Below are positions 6,900-14,671 of a DNA stretch of 62,998 nt, piece by piece. Origin of the DNA: Streptomyces sp. HPF1205 (GTDB taxonomy: Bacteria > Actinomycetota > Actinomycetes > Streptomycetales > Streptomycetaceae); NCBI RefSeq assembly GCF_020400825.1, contig NZ_JAINVH010000044.1, forward strand, positions 1 to 62,998, in the 5' to 3' direction. The translations under genes and the position numbers were made by a program. The notes beneath the pieces are model-generated. The model made no database searches. It was given only the letters and a program-made list of their open reading frames with translations, and was not told where the DNA came from. The first letter of the stretch is position 1. Each line of letters starts with the position of its first letter.

Positions 6900-8987
6900 T
6901 CAGCGCGCGCCGGCCATGTAGCGGGTCCAGATCGCGGTCGGCATGTCGCTGCCGGGGCGCGAGGCGGGCCGGCCCTGCGTCCCGGTCAGCGGCAGCAGCC
7001 GCTGGGTCGGGGGGTCGATGCGGAAGACGGTCACGACCGTGGCCATGCGCGCGTCGTAGCCGGCGAAGGACGCGGAGGTGTTGCCGGGCGCCGTACCCGG
7101 GACCCCGGCCGGGCCCGGTCCGGCCGCCGCGGCCTTCCGGCCGGCGCCGGAGGTGACGCTGTCGCGCAGTGCGTCCGTCACCTCGGCGGCGACCTGCGAG
7201 GAGAACGGGTGGGTGACGGCGGGGGCGGGCAACGGGATCCGGTCGCCCCCGTGGGTGACGCGCAGCACCGAGTACGGTTCGGTGTGCGTGCCGCCCGCCG
7301 CGAAGGTCGAGTACGCGGCGGCCATGCGGATCGGGCTCGGGGTGGCGGTGCCGAGCGAGAACAGCGGGACCTGTTCGCCGAACCCGCTGTGGGGGAGCAG
7401 ACCGGCGTCCACGGACGCCTGCCGCACCCGGTCGATGCCGACGTCCATGCCCAGTTGCATGACGGGGCCGCCCACGCCCTGGGCGATCGCCTGCCGCAGC
7501 GTGATCTCGCCGTAGGAGCGCTTGCCCTCGTTGGCCGTGCGGACGATCCTGCCGTCGCGGCTCCAGTAGGGCCCTTCGGGGGTCCGTATCGGCACGTGGT
7601 CGTCGCCGTCGTAGAGCGAGTCCGGGGTGACCGGCGCCCTGGGGGCGTCGCGGGCGCGCACGACGCCGTCGCGCAGGGCGGCCGCGTACACCAGGGGGGC
7701 GTAGGTGGTGCCGGCCGGGACGACGGAGATGTTGGCGTCGTCGAAGCCCTGGGTGACGTAGTCCGGGCCGCCGTAGAGGGCCAGGATGCGGCCGTCGGTG
7801 GCGACGCAGGCGGCGCCGACGCGGACGTCGCGGTCGGCGCGGCGCGTCGCGGGGCGCAGGTCCGCCATGCCCTGCTCGACCGCGCTCGCCAGCCCGTCGA
7901 CGTCGGGTTTCCGGAAGGTCGTGTAGATCTGGTAGCCGCCGAGGTCGAACCGGGCGTCGGAGATGCCGCTGTGCTCGGACAGGTACGTGCGCGCGGTGTC
8001 CACCAGGTAGCCGGTCTGCCCGCTGAGGCCGGGCGGCCGCGGCGGCGGCTCGGGTTCGGGGAAGACCGTGTACCTGGCGCGTTCGGCGGGTGAGAGCCGG
8101 CCGATGGCGACCATGCGGTCCAGCACCCACTTCCAGCGGGCCACCGCCCGGCGGTGGTTGGCCGGGCTGATCGCCGGGTCGTAGAGTCCGGCGCCCTTGA
8201 GCAGCGAGGCGAGGAAGGCGGCCTCACTGGGGTTCAATTGCGAGACGTCCTTGCCGTAGTAGGCCTTGGCCGCCCGCTGGACGCCGTAGGCACCGCGGCC
8301 GAACCAGCTGGTGTTGAGGTAGCCGTCGAGGATCTGCTGTTTGCTCACCTTGTTGTCGAGCTTGATCGAGATGAAGATCTCGTTCATCTTGCGGGAGAGC
8401 GTCTGGGCCTGGTCGAGGTAGACGTTCTTGACGTACTGCTGGGTGATGGTGGAGCCGCCCTGCACGTCGCCGCCGGTGGCCATGGCGCTCAGGGCGCGCA
8501 GCAGGCCCCTGGGCGAGACCCCGTGGTCGTGGTAGAAGCCGGCGTTCTCCGCGGCCAGCACCGCCCACTGGACGGACGAGGGGATGCGGTCCAGCGGCAT
8601 CGCCTGCCGGTCGACCGGGCCGACCCGGGCCATCTCGGTGCCGTCGGCCCAGTAGTAGACGTTGTCCTGCTGGGTGGCGAAGGCGTTGAGGTCGGACGGG
8701 ATCGCGGTGCGCTCGTACGCGTAGCCGATCAGGCCGGCCAGGGCGAGGACGAACCACACGCACGTCAGGAGGATCTGGCGCGGGGAGGGCAGCCAGCGCC
8801 GTATCCCGGTGCGGTCCGGTCGGGGGTAGCGCGGCCGCAGCCGGCGCAGGCCGCGCCGGACCGCTCGCGGCAGGCGGCCGGCCGGTAACCGGATCGCCCC
8901 CCGTTCCCGCGCCGTCCGTCCTGTCCGACCCGCCGGGCGCGCCTGCCGTATCCGCCGCGCCGCGGCCTTGAGCCGCCGTGTGAGCAT
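6900..8987 (-). CDS. Class A PBP-like glycosyltransferase (GT51) with degenerate transpeptidase domain
   Basis: About 695 residues: a basic cytoplasmic tail (residues 1-70), one membrane segment (ILLTCVWFVLALAGLIGYAY), a GT51 peptidoglycan glycosyltransferase domain and a penicillin-binding-type domain. GT51 motifs look intact: AAENAGFYHDHG, GGSTITQQYVKN, RKMNEIF and QILDGYLN. The transpeptidase domain keeps its framework, but all three catalytic motifs are gone: SxxK reads TTYA (in VPAGTTYAPLVYA), SxN reads GVG (AIAQGVGG), and KTG is replaced by an Ala/Gly/Pro stretch (AAAAGPGPAGVPGTAPGN). It should polymerise glycan but not cross-link it or bind penicillin covalently. ATG 8987 has GAGG six bases upstream; ATG 8993 is an alternative two codons earlier with no spacing to a ribosome site. 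It is divergent from a polysaccharide deacetylase gene. Confidence 0.92.
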   Translation of the reverse strand: MLTRRLKAAARRIRQARPAGRTGRTARERGAIRLPAGRLPRAVRRGLRRLRPRYPRPDRTGIRRWLPSPRQILLTCVWFVLALAGLIGYAYERTAIPSDLNAFATQQDNVYYWADGTEMARVGPVDRQAMPLDRIPSSVQWAVLAAENAGFYHDHGVSPRGLLRALSAMATGGDVQGGSTITQQYVKNVYLDQAQTLSRKMNEIFISIKLDNKVSKQQILDGYLNTSWFGRGAYGVQRAAKAYYGKDVSQLNPSEAAFLASLLKGAGLYDPAISPANHRRAVARWKWVLDRMVAIGRLSPAERARYTVFPEPEPPPRPPGLSGQTGYLVDTARTYLSEHSGISDARFDLGGYQIYTTFRKPDVDGLASAVEQGMADLRPATRRADRDVRVGAACVATDGRILALYGGPDYVTQGFDDANISVVPAGTTYAPLVYAAALRDGVVRARDAPRAPVTPDSLYDGDDHVPIRTPEGPYWSRDGRIVRTANEGKRSYGEITLRQAIAQGVGGPVMQLGMDVGIDRVRQASVDAGLLPHSGFGEQVPLFSLGTATPSPIRMAAAYSTFAAGGTHTEPYSVLRVTHGGDRIPLPAPAVTHPFSSQVAAEVTDALRDSVTSGAGRKAAAAGPGPAGVPGTAPGNTSASFAGYDARMATVVTVFRIDPPTQRLLPLTGTQGRPASRPGSDMPTAIWTRYMAGAR

Positions 8988-9316
8988 CCGCATCCTCGCT
9001 GCAACCGCCGTGCCGCAGCCGCGGGCCGCGGCTGCCGTGCCTGAGCCGGGAACCCGCCCGGGCTCCCGCGCGGCTCAAGCTAGGCAGGGTTTTGGGCGGT
9101 TGCTGGACCGGATCGTCACGGTCCTGCAACAGGCGGGGCCGCGGTGTTGACGGCGGTGGGTCCCGACGGAGCCGGGCAGCCGGGCGCCACGGCCGTTACG
9201 CATCCGTGATCCTTTGGGCCAAGGACCATCATGCGCGGACCGCAGAGTGGGCGGCCGGCGCCGGCGCGGTTCCTCCCGTCGGCGCCTTCGCCCCGTCGTC
9301 CGACCAGGAGACCTGC
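8988..9316. other. Intergenic region between divergent PBP and deacetylase genes
   Basis: About 330 bases. It should hold the promoters of both divergent genes. A TTGACG hexamer at 9149-9154 reads rightward, but I see no convincing -10 at 17-18 bases. A partial inverted repeat gagcc...gggctc lies near 9041-9064. No small gene with a ribosome site was found. I see no riboswitch that I can recognise. Confidence 0.5.
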
Positions 9317-10708
9317 ATGCGTTCATTACGGCAGCGGATATGGCAGCCGATACTGCAGCGAATACGGCAGCCGATGACCGCGTCCGGGACCGGCGCCCGC
9401 CCGCGCCTGCGCCTCTACGTGCTGTGCGGTCTGCTGTGCGCCGGTCTGCTCGGCGCGATCGCCGCGGTCTCGGGCGCGGCGGGGTCCTCGGGCGGCGGGG
9501 ACGACTCGGCGGCCGGGGGCGGGCGGCACGGGACCGGGCCGGCCCCGTCGGGCGGCACCGCGGCCGGGGGGAGGCGGCCGGCGCCCGAGGGGGCGGCCCG
9601 GGCGACGGCGCCGACGCCCACCGGGGACGGCAGGAACAAGGTGATCGGGGACGGCTCGACCTCCTACACGGGGCCGCAGCCGCACCAGTTGAAGCCGCAG
9701 AAGCTCAAGCCCGGTGAGAGGCCGCCCCAGTTCGTGGTCTTCTCGTGGGACGGCGCCCTGGAGAACGACGACCACCTCTTCTCCCGCTTCCGCGAGGTGG
9801 CGAAACGGAACAACGCCCATATGACGTTCTTCCTCAGCGGCATGTACCTGCTGCCGAAGGCCAAGCGCACCCTGTACCACCCGCCGATGCACTCACCGGG
9901 CTCCGCGGCGATCGACTTCCCCACCGACCGGCACATCCGCTGGACCCTGCAGCAGTTGCGGCTGGCCTGGGAGGACGGCGACGAGATCGGCACCCACTTC
10001 AACGGCCACTTCTGCGCCCCCGACCCCGGGGGCGGCGGCAACTGGACCACCGAGGACTGGCTGAGCGAGATCGCGCAGGCCAAGTCGTTCGTCCGCGACT
10101 GGAGGACGAACACCGGCTTCACCGACATCGCGCCGCTGCCCTTCGACTACGACCAGGAGCTCGTCGGCGGCCGCGCCCCGTGCCTGGAGGGGCAGAAGAA
10201 CCTGCTGCCGGCCGAGAAGTCGCTCGGCTGGCGCTACGACGCGAGCTCGCCAGGCGACTTCCAGCAGTGGCCGGCCAAGAAGGACGGGGTCTGGGACTTC
10301 CCGCTGGAGCTGGTGCCGTACCCCGGCAAGGACTTCCAGGTGCTGTCCATGGACTTCAACTTCCTGTACCACCAGTCCGGCGGCGACGTCACCCAGGGCG
10401 ACCCGGCGAAGTACGGGCAGTGGGAGCAGCTCACCCGGGAGGGCTACCTCAACGGCTTCGAGCGCGCGTACCACGGCAGCCGCGCCCCGCTGTTCATCGG
10501 CAATCACTTCGAGACGTGGAACGGCGGCATCTACATGCAGGCCGTCGAGGACGTCGTCAAGGACGTGTGCACCCGCCCCGGGGTGCGCTGCGTGTCCTTC
10601 AAGGAGCTGTGCGACTGGCTCGACGCCCAGGACCCGGCGGTCCTGGCCGCGCTGCGCGGCCTCGACCCGGGCGAGTCACCGGACTGGTCGACGTTCCTGC
10701 GGAAGTGA
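9317..10708 (+). CDS. Polysaccharide deacetylase (NodB-like, CE4-type) with signal anchor
   Basis: A 463-residue exported protein: a short basic N-terminus with a QRIWQP/QRIRQP internal repeat, one hydrophobic segment (residues 33-55), a Gly/Ala/Pro linker, then a NodB-like domain. The metal site can be read: Asp145 in FSWDGALENDD replaces the usual TFDDG, and His227/His231 are in EIGTHFNGHF, giving an Asp-His-His zinc triad. CE4 enzymes remove N- or O-acetyl groups from chitin, peptidoglycan or xylan; the substrate here is not determined. Its position, divergent from a PBP glycosyltransferase, makes peptidoglycan or a surface glycan plausible. ATG 9317 lies seven bases after AGGAG. Upstream in-frame codons exist, but they have no ribosome site and would put the hydrophobic segment deep inside the protein. 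Confidence 0.88.
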   Translation: MRSLRQRIWQPILQRIRQPMTASGTGARPRLRLYVLCGLLCAGLLGAIAAVSGAAGSSGGGDDSAAGGGRHGTGPAPSGGTAAGGRRPAPEGAARATAPTPTGDGRNKVIGDGSTSYTGPQPHQLKPQKLKPGERPPQFVVFSWDGALENDDHLFSRFREVAKRNNAHMTFFLSGMYLLPKAKRTLYHPPMHSPGSAAIDFPTDRHIRWTLQQLRLAWEDGDEIGTHFNGHFCAPDPGGGGNWTTEDWLSEIAQAKSFVRDWRTNTGFTDIAPLPFDYDQELVGGRAPCLEGQKNLLPAEKSLGWRYDASSPGDFQQWPAKKDGVWDFPLELVPYPGKDFQVLSMDFNFLYHQSGGDVTQGDPAKYGQWEQLTREGYLNGFERAYHGSRAPLFIGNHFETWNGGIYMQAVEDVVKDVCTRPGVRCVSFKELCDWLDAQDPAVLAALRGLDPGESPDWSTFLRK

Positions 10709-10755
10709 CGGCCCGGGGCGAAGCGCCGTCTCGGGGAAATACTTGGCCAAGGACG

Positions 10756-10785
10756 TTGACGGGGGGCGAAAGACGCGCCTACGTT
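10756..10785 (+). promoter_or_regulatory. Predicted promoter of gntR1
   Basis: TTGACG (10756-10761), 18-base spacer, TACGTT (10780-10785). The same TTGAC(G/C)/TA arrangement precedes all five TCATATATGA sites in the window. Confidence 0.6.
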
Positions 10786-10805
10786 CATCGCGTACTCTTC
10801 GTACG

Positions 10806-10815
10806 TCATATATGA
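10806..10815. promoter_or_regulatory. TCATATATGA operator upstream of gntR1
   Basis: Perfect 10-bp palindrome TCATATATGA in the context GTCATATATGAGAC, 20 bases downstream of the predicted -10 and 27 bases before the TTG start of gntR1. It is one of five copies in the window, each between a promoter and the gene it serves. Binding by the GntR1/GntR2 proteins is inferred. Confidence 0.8.
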
Positions 10816-10842
10816 GACGCGACACCGGAAGATCTGGATCCC

Positions 10843-11571
10843 TTGACACAGGCAGCGGCCCCGAGCCCGATCCCCTCGCGCACCCAGTACGTCCTGGAGG
10901 CCATCAAGCACCGCATCCTCACCGGCCAGTTGCGCCCCGGGCTGGCGCTCGTGGAGGCCGAACTGGCCCAGCAGTTCGGCGTGTCCAAGACGCCGGTGCG
11001 CGAGGCGCTGAAGACGCTGGCCGGTTCGGGGCTGGTGGTGATGAACCAGTACAAGGGTGTCGCGGTGCGCACCGTGGACGCCGCGATGGCGCACGAGGTG
11101 TACGACGTCCGGCTGCTGCTGGAACCGGAGGCGCTGCGGCGGACGGTGAGCCGGGGCGCGTCCCTGGACGCCGCGCGCGAGGCCCTGGCGCGGGCCGCGG
11201 ATGCCGGTGACCGGGCCGAACGCAGCCTGGCCAACCGGGACTTCCACCGGGCGCTGTACCAGGGCTGCGGCAATCCGCTGCTCGCCCGCATGCTGGACGA
11301 CCTGCGCGACCAGGCGGCCCTCGTGTCCAGCGTCGCCTGGGCCGCCGTACCCTCCTGGGAGGGCGAGGCGCTGGAGCACCACCAGATCCTCACGCACGCG
11401 CTCGACGGCGACGCGGAGGGCGCGGCCCGTCTGCTGCACGACCACATAGCGGACTTCGTGGCGCGGGCCTTCCCCGACCCGCGGGAGGCGGCGCCGCCGC
11501 CGGCCCGCACCGGGCAGGACGCCGGGCCGCCGCCCGCGAGCGGGGACCGGCCGGAAACCGCGGAGCGATGA
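10843..11571 (+). CDS. GntR family transcriptional regulator, FCD subfamily (GntR1)
   Basis: A 242-residue regulator with an N-terminal winged helix (about residues 11-75, recognition region FGVSKTPVREALKTLAGSGL) and an all-helical FCD ligand-binding domain (about 85-215) with the DVRLLLEPEALRR and ANRDFHRALY motifs. FCD regulators usually sense organic or sugar acids. TTG 10843 appears to be the start, with a weak GGAAG about 11 bases upstream; no better in-frame start exists. It is closely similar to GntR2 at 18399 along its whole length, with an identical SKTPVREALKTLAG helix. A TCATATATGA operator sits in its own leader, suggesting autoregulation. The C-terminal tail (from about 215) is Pro/Ala rich and probably disordered. 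It overlaps the DUF6807 gene by ATGA, so the two are co-translated. Confidence 0.93.
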   Translation: MTQAAAPSPIPSRTQYVLEAIKHRILTGQLRPGLALVEAELAQQFGVSKTPVREALKTLAGSGLVVMNQYKGVAVRTVDAAMAHEVYDVRLLLEPEALRRTVSRGASLDAAREALARAADAGDRAERSLANRDFHRALYQGCGNPLLARMLDDLRDQAALVSSVAWAAVPSWEGEALEHHQILTHALDGDAEGAARLLHDHIADFVARAFPDPREAAPPPARTGQDAGPPPASGDRPETAER

Positions 11572-12509
11572 GCGCGGCACCCGAGCCGGGCCGGCCCGCC
11601 GCCGCCCGGTCCTCGGGCCCGCTCGCGGCCGACCTGGAACTGCGGGCCGACGGACGGGTGGTGTGCGGTTACGCCGTGGCGCCCGCGCTCGCGCAGCGGT
11701 TGTCACCGCGGCCTTTCCTGCACCCGGTGTTCACACCCGGCGGCACATGTGTCACCGAGGTGATGCCGGACGACCACCTGCACCACCTCGGGGCAGGCGT
11801 GGCGGTGCCCGACGTCGAGGGCGCGAACTTCTGGGGCGGGCGCACCTTCGTGCAGGGCCGCGGCCCGGTGGAGCTCGGCAATCACGGCGTCCAGCGGCAC
11901 CTGAGGTTCCCGCGCTGCGGCGCCGAGGGATTCGAGGAGGAGCTGAGCTGGCGGGCCGGCCAGGGCGGACCGGGCGGACCGGGCGGACCGGGCGGACCGG
12001 GCGCCGAGGGTACGGAGCTGCTGCGGGAGCGCAGGACGGTCGCGGTCGGCGGGCTCACGACCGGCGCGTGGGCGGTGGACCTCACGTTCGCGCTCACCAA
12101 CACCTGCGGGCGGCCGCTGTCGATCGGCAGTCCGGCGACCAACGGCCGCCCCGGCGCCGGCTACGGCGGCTTCTTCTGGCGGGCGCCCAAGGAGGCGTCG
12201 GCGCCCGCCGTCTTCACCGCCGACACCGAGGGCGAGGAGGCGGCGCACGGCCGGCCGGCCGACTGGCTGGCGCTCGTGGGCGCCTCGTGGACGCTGGTGT
12301 TCGCCGGGGGCACGCCGCCGACCCGCCTCGACCCGTGGTTCGTCCGCGCGGCCGAGTACCCGGGCGTCGGGTCCTCGCTGGCCGCGGCGCGCCGCCTGCC
12401 CGTCGCCCCCGGCGAGACGCTGGTACGCAGGGTCGTCACCGTCGTCGCCGACGGACGCCTCGACCGGGCCGCGGCCGCCGCCCTGGCGGCGGACGCGCTC
12501 GCGCGGTGA
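11568..12509 (+). CDS. DUF6807 family protein (annotated PmoA-like)
   Basis: A 313-residue cytoplasmic protein with the family features PRPFLHPVFTPGG and DDHLHHLG near residues 45-72 and a C-terminal GYGGFFWRAP segment. The family is sometimes labelled methane oxygenase PmoA, but it has nothing to do with methane oxidation; members sit in carbohydrate loci beside Gfo/Idh/MocA oxidoreductases. The biochemical role is not established. Conserved His and Asp in the DDHLHH segment could bind metal (inference). It carries a (GGP)4 run encoded by four perfect 9-bp repeats. It is translationally coupled to gntR1 (ATGA overlap) and so probably under the TCATATATGA operator. It converges on the Gfo/Idh gene. 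In a pathway of dehydrogenase, dehydratase and DHDPS-type enzyme it may fill the lactonase step, but this is speculative. Confidence 0.82.
   Translation: MSAAPEPGRPAAARSSGPLAADLELRADGRVVCGYAVAPALAQRLSPRPFLHPVFTPGGTCVTEVMPDDHLHHLGAGVAVPDVEGANFWGGRTFVQGRGPVELGNHGVQRHLRFPRCGAEGFEEELSWRAGQGGPGGPGGPGGPGAEGTELLRERRTVAVGGLTTGAWAVDLTFALTNTCGRPLSIGSPATNGRPGAGYGGFFWRAPKEASAPAVFTADTEGEEAAHGRPADWLALVGASWTLVFAGGTPPTRLDPWFVRAAEYPGVGSSLAAARRLPVAPGETLVRRVVTVVADGRLDRAAAAALAADALAR
11963..11998. repeat. Four perfect 9-bp tandem repeats GGGCGGACC inside the DUF6807 gene
   Basis: Four exact copies of GGGCGGACC in frame encode Gly-Gly-Pro four times, producing a flexible loop in the product. Copy number is likely to vary between strains by slippage without shifting the frame. 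Confidence 0.85.
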
Positions 12510-12557
12510 CGGGGCGGCCGGTCACGCGCCGGCGCGGCCCGGCGCGCCCCCGGCCGA

Positions 12558-13772
12558 TCAGCCGCCGGTGGCCGAACGCGCCCGGCCGGTGAGCGCCCAG
12601 GACACACCGAGTTCGGAGTACAGCCGCAGGTGCTCGGCCGCCGCCTCCACCGCCGCGTCGATGCCGGGCACGACCCTGCGCGGCGTGCCGTCCTCGCCCG
12701 TCGCGGGGCGCCAGGCGCCCTCGGGCAGCGCGAGGGGGTCAGGGGCCCGCCGGACGGCCTCGGCGACCTTCATGAACGCGCCGGCCGCCTCGGGCGGGAC
12801 CAGCAGCGGGGCGCGCCGGGTCAGATGCGCCACGAGGTTCTCCAGCAGGTCGGTACGGCCGTGCACGACCTCGCCGGGACCGTGCCCGGCTCGCTGGAGC
12901 AGGACGCGGTCCTGCTTGTACCACAGCGTGATACGGCCGCGGCTGCCGTGGACGAGGACGTACGGTTCGCCGGGGGCCTGCGCGCACAGGGTCGCCGCGA
13001 CGACGACGGTGCTCCCGCGCGTGGTGGTGATCCGTACGCAGGAGGTGTCGTCGGCCTCGATGTCGTTGGCGCGGAAGAGTTCCGTCTCCACCGCGGCCAC
13101 GTCGCCGCCGCCGGTGCCGCCGTCGAGTGCCAGGGCGGTGGCGACGGCGTGCGCGAGGGGGTTGGTGAGGGCTCCGTCCGTCACGTCCGCGCCGTCGAGA
13201 CGGCGGCGGCCCGCCCAGGGGGCGCGGCGGTAGTAGGCCTCGTCGCGCGCCCACGCGCCCGCCGCGCCGATGCCCGTGACCTCCCCGATCGCGCCGTCGG
13301 CCAGGAGTCGCCGGATCGCGGGGAGCGCGGCGGACCCGAGCGACTGGAAGCCGATCTGGCAGGCCACGCCGGCCGCCGCCACGCCGTCGGCGATCCGCCG
13401 GAACTGCGCCCAGGAGGGTGCGGGCGGCTTCTCCAGCAGCAGGTGCACTCCGCGCCGGGCCGCGGTCAGCGCGAGCTCGGTGTGGGTGGCGATGGGTGTG
13501 CAGACGACGGCGACGGCGGCGCCGGTGTCCTCCAGCAGCGCCGCGAGGTCGGCCGACTGCGCCACCGGACCGAAGCCGTCGAGTTCCCGCTCGTCCAGCG
13601 GCTGAAGCTCGCACACGCCGGCGAGCCGCACGAGGCCTTTCGCCTGCAGGCGGCGGATGTTGGCCAGGTGCCGGCGGCCGTGGCCCCGCGCGCCGGCGAG
13701 GACGAGGGGAACGGGGAGGCGGGGCGAGGGGCCGCGGACGGCGGCGGCAGGGGTGTCCACCGAATCGCTCAT
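12558..13772 (-). CDS. Gfo/Idh/MocA family NAD(P)-dependent oxidoreductase
   Basis: A 404-residue sugar or polyol dehydrogenase-type protein. The N-terminal Rossmann fold is seen as LVLAGARGHGRRHLANIRR (about residues 23-41) followed by VVCTPIATHTELAL and the hallmark EKPPAPS (Lys near 115); the C-terminal alpha/beta domain includes GALTNPLAHAVATAL, where the His is in the position of the catalytic His of the family. No signal peptide. It starts at ATG 13772, overlapping the stop of the permease gene by ATGA, so it is the last gene of the permease operon. In context with an IlvD/Edd dehydratase and a DHDPS-type enzyme it is a candidate for the first, oxidative step of non-phosphorylative sugar breakdown, but substrate and cofactor cannot be read from the sequence. 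Confidence 0.9.
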   Translation of the reverse strand: MSDSVDTPAAAVRGPSPRLPVPLVLAGARGHGRRHLANIRRLQAKGLVRLAGVCELQPLDERELDGFGPVAQSADLAALLEDTGAAVAVVCTPIATHTELALTAARRGVHLLLEKPPAPSWAQFRRIADGVAAAGVACQIGFQSLGSAALPAIRRLLADGAIGEVTGIGAAGAWARDEAYYRRAPWAGRRRLDGADVTDGALTNPLAHAVATALALDGGTGGGDVAAVETELFRANDIEADDTSCVRITTTRGSTVVVAATLCAQAPGEPYVLVHGSRGRITLWYKQDRVLLQRAGHGPGEVVHGRTDLLENLVAHLTRRAPLLVPPEAAGAFMKVAEAVRRAPDPLALPEGAWRPATGEDGTPRRVVPGIDAAVEAAAEHLRLYSELGVSWALTGRARSATGG

Positions 13773-14671
13773 CCCTTCACCGCCCCCGCGCTGAACCCGC
13801 TGATCAGCCATTTCTGGATGAAGGCGAAGACGAGGACGACGGGGACGGCCGCGATCACACCGCCGGCCGCCAGGGCGCCGAGGTCGACGCTGTCGCCGCC
13901 CATGAGGGTGTTCAGGCCGACCGGGATGGTCTGCTTGTCCGGGTCGCTGAGGAACATCAGGGCGAACAGGAAGGCGTTCCAGCTGTGCACGAACGCGAAG
14001 GAACCGACCGCGACAAGGCCGGGGCGCAGCATCGGCAGCACCACGATCCGGAAGGCGCGCATCCGGCCGCAGCCGTCGACCCAGGCGGCCTCCTCGAGGG
14101 AGTAGGGGACGTTCCTGACGAAGCCGCTGATCAGGATGAGCGACAGCGGCAGTTGGAAGACGGTCTCCGCGATGACCACGCTGCCCAGCGAGTTGATCAT
14201 CCGCAGCTTGGCGAAGATCTCGAACAGCGGTACGAGCATCAGCGCGCCCGGGATGAACTGCGAGCACAGCAGTGCCAGCATGAAGGCGCGCTTGAGGCGG
14301 AAGGTGAAGCGTGCGAGCGCGTAGCCGCCGGCCAGGGCCACCACGGTGGTCATCACCAAGGTGGCCACACCGACGATCACGCTGTTCTCGAAGTAGATCC
14401 CGAAGCTGCGGTCGGTCCACACCTTCCGGAAGTGGTCGAAGGTGACCGGCCAGGGCAGCAGCGAGGTGGAGCCGTCCGGCCGCAGGGCGAACAGCAGCAG
14501 CCAGTAGAACGGGACGAGCGTGAAGAGCAGGTACAGGCCCAGCGGGAGGTAGATCTGCCAGCGGGGGACCTCGTCCCAGGCACGGCGGCGGCGCGCGGGC
14601 GGTACGGGGGCGGCGGGCGGGGCCGCGGAAGCGGCGGCGGACGCGGGGGCGGGGGCGTTCCCGGTGATCAC
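13769..14671 (-). CDS. Carbohydrate ABC transporter permease (MalG type, CUT1)
   Basis: A 300-residue inner-membrane permease with a Pro/Ala-rich cytoplasmic N-terminus, six predicted membrane segments and the EAA loop (LEEAAWVDGCGRMRAFRIVV) that docks on the ABC ATPase. The start is GTG 14671, overlapping the preceding permease stop by GTGA. It pairs with the MalF-type permease upstream and, by context, with the lipoprotein binding protein at 19502. No ABC ATPase is encoded in this cluster; in Streptomyces such CUT1 systems commonly use a shared MsiK-type ATPase encoded elsewhere. Substrate probably a mono- or oligosaccharide or sugar acid related to pectin side chains, inferred from neighbours. 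Confidence 0.92.
   Translation of the reverse strand: MITGNAPAPASAAASAAPPAAPVPPARRRRAWDEVPRWQIYLPLGLYLLFTLVPFYWLLLFALRPDGSTSLLPWPVTFDHFRKVWTDRSFGIYFENSVIVGVATLVMTTVVALAGGYALARFTFRLKRAFMLALLCSQFIPGALMLVPLFEIFAKLRMINSLGSVVIAETVFQLPLSLILISGFVRNVPYSLEEAAWVDGCGRMRAFRIVVLPMLRPGLVAVGSFAFVHSWNAFLFALMFLSDPDKQTIPVGLNTLMGGDSVDLGALAAGGVIAAVPVVLVFAFIQKWLISGFSAGAVKG

Noticed and set aside
8988..9316. Possible riboswitch in the deacetylase leader
   Set aside because: A partial inverted repeat is present, but I could not match the conserved core of any riboswitch class I know.
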